From the NCBI GenBank assembly GCA_905480215.1, contig CAJQPL010000027.1:1-45049 (forward strand): a stretch of DNA of 45,049 nt, read 5' to 3'. Numbering within the stretch: the first letter of the stretch is position 1; each line of letters begins with the position of its first letter. A program made the translations under genes and the position numbers. Below the pieces are notes generated by a model. It ran no database searches. It had not been told where the DNA came from and was given only the letters and a program-made list of their open reading frames with translations. The DNA is from an uncultured Woeseiaceae bacterium (GTDB taxonomy: Bacteria; Pseudomonadota; Gammaproteobacteria; Steroidobacterales; Woeseiaceae). This document shows positions 44,852 to 45,049 of the stretch, in pieces.

Positions 44852-45049
44852 GTGAGATCATCGCTCTCGACAATCCGTCGGCTATTCTTGGGCGTGGCAA
44901 CAATTGCTGCCACCGCGTCCATATTGTTGTTGTCTGATCTTGATTCTCGGATTTCTGCCCGTACCGAATCCAGTGTAACAAGTGCCGACCCCCGCATTGC
45001 CATGGTGCAACATGCGTCGATCGATGCATTGGACGAAGGTGTTCGCGGC
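44852..45049 (+). CDS. ABC transporter substrate-binding protein (TrpX-like, COG2984), 5' end only
   Basis: A frame open to the right edge of the window: 66 codons from GTG 44852. The first ~32 residues form a signal peptide with basic start (SSLSTIRR) and hydrophobic core (LFLGVATIAATASILLL). The mature part begins PRIAMVQHASIDALDEGVRG, matching the first strand and ligand-loop of COG2984 substrate-binding proteins (I-x-x-VQH-x-x-x-x-ALD-x-x-x-x-G), which serve ABC importers such as the tryptophan/tyrosine type. A weak SD (TAGG) precedes GTG. The permease and ATPase genes would be expected past the edge. Confidence 0.7.
   Translation, partial: MRSSLSTIRRLFLGVATIAATASILLLSDLDSRISARTESSVTSADPRIAMVQHASIDALDEGVRG

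Noticed and set aside
44616..45029. 137-aa minus-strand frame at the right edge
   Set aside because: Its first half is antisense to the well-supported signal peptide and first strand of the ABC substrate-binding protein, and it shows no recognisable motif.

Overview
The window reads as a chromosomal segment of a free-living gammaproteobacterium. The evidence is gene neighbourhoods typical of that class: ppsR divergent from ppsA with a yqiB homologue behind ppsR, orn divergent from rsgA, the ffs-dnaX-ybaB-recR block, and typA followed by srkA. Base composition is moderate. A marine or sediment lineage such as Woeseiales/Steroidobacterales would fit the many small lipoproteins and the remnant of a CadC/TPR-type regulator, but that placement is inference. 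I see no tRNA, rRNA operon, insertion sequence, prophage or CRISPR array.

Layout. 1-7.6 kb: an exported catalase-peroxidase (katG, minus), a small tyrosine-phosphatase-like protein, a large secreted protein of unknown function, a GNAT acetyltransferase with an apparently leaderless promoter, a saccharopine-dehydrogenase-like reductase and a DUF1684 lipoprotein. 7.6-11.3 kb: typA and the stress kinase srkA, then a class I glutamine amidotransferase. 11.4-18.4 kb: an envelope-oriented stretch with two overlapping unknown lipoproteins, an NlpC/P60 lipoprotein, an M61-like metallopeptidase lipoprotein, a Ycf46-like AAA+ ATPase, a coiled-coil FHA protein and two small membrane proteins. 18.5-24.3 kb: a small charged protein, a YkvA-like protein, a small membrane protein, the tail-specific protease prc, a secreted acidic protein, a large coiled-coil protein and yqiB. 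24.4-28.3 kb: ppsR/ppsA (gluconeogenic PEP synthesis and its regulator) and an SH3b-coiled-coil-membrane protein. 28.3-34.0 kb: housekeeping genes (GFA-family protein, DUF938 methyltransferase, orn, rsgA, HIT protein, recR, ybaB, dnaX) and the 4.5S SRP RNA with its own promoter. 34.1-37.9 kb: class I aldolase, a regulator remnant, and a metA-metY methionine operon. 38-41 kb: crotonase-fold protein, acyl-CoA ligase and CoA-binding protein in one operon. 41-45 kb: a carboxymuconolactone-decarboxylase-like lipoprotein, a GAF protein with a degenerate GGDEF domain, a patatin-like phospholipase, and the 5' end of an ABC substrate-binding protein running off the right edge.

How the genes fit together. 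PpsR switches PpsA by phosphorylation, and the class I aldolase could serve the same gluconeogenic route. MetA carries the glutamate associated with acetyl-CoA use, which matches the O-acetylhomoserine-using MetY next to it. DnaX, YbaB and RecR are replication/repair partners. The least described part is 13.3-18.4 kb, where a membrane-anchored peptidase, an AAA+ ATPase with a Ycf46-like N-terminal region and a phosphothreonine-reading coiled-coil protein lie in one direction. This is my best candidate for an undescribed system, although its unity rests only on synteny within this window.

Translation signals. Several genes use TTG starts backed by good Shine-Dalgarno (SD) sequences (5428, 19012, 25231, 43535). 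Several others have a -10 element exactly 6 nt before the ATG, suggesting leaderless mRNAs (4952, 16203, 24327, 28275).
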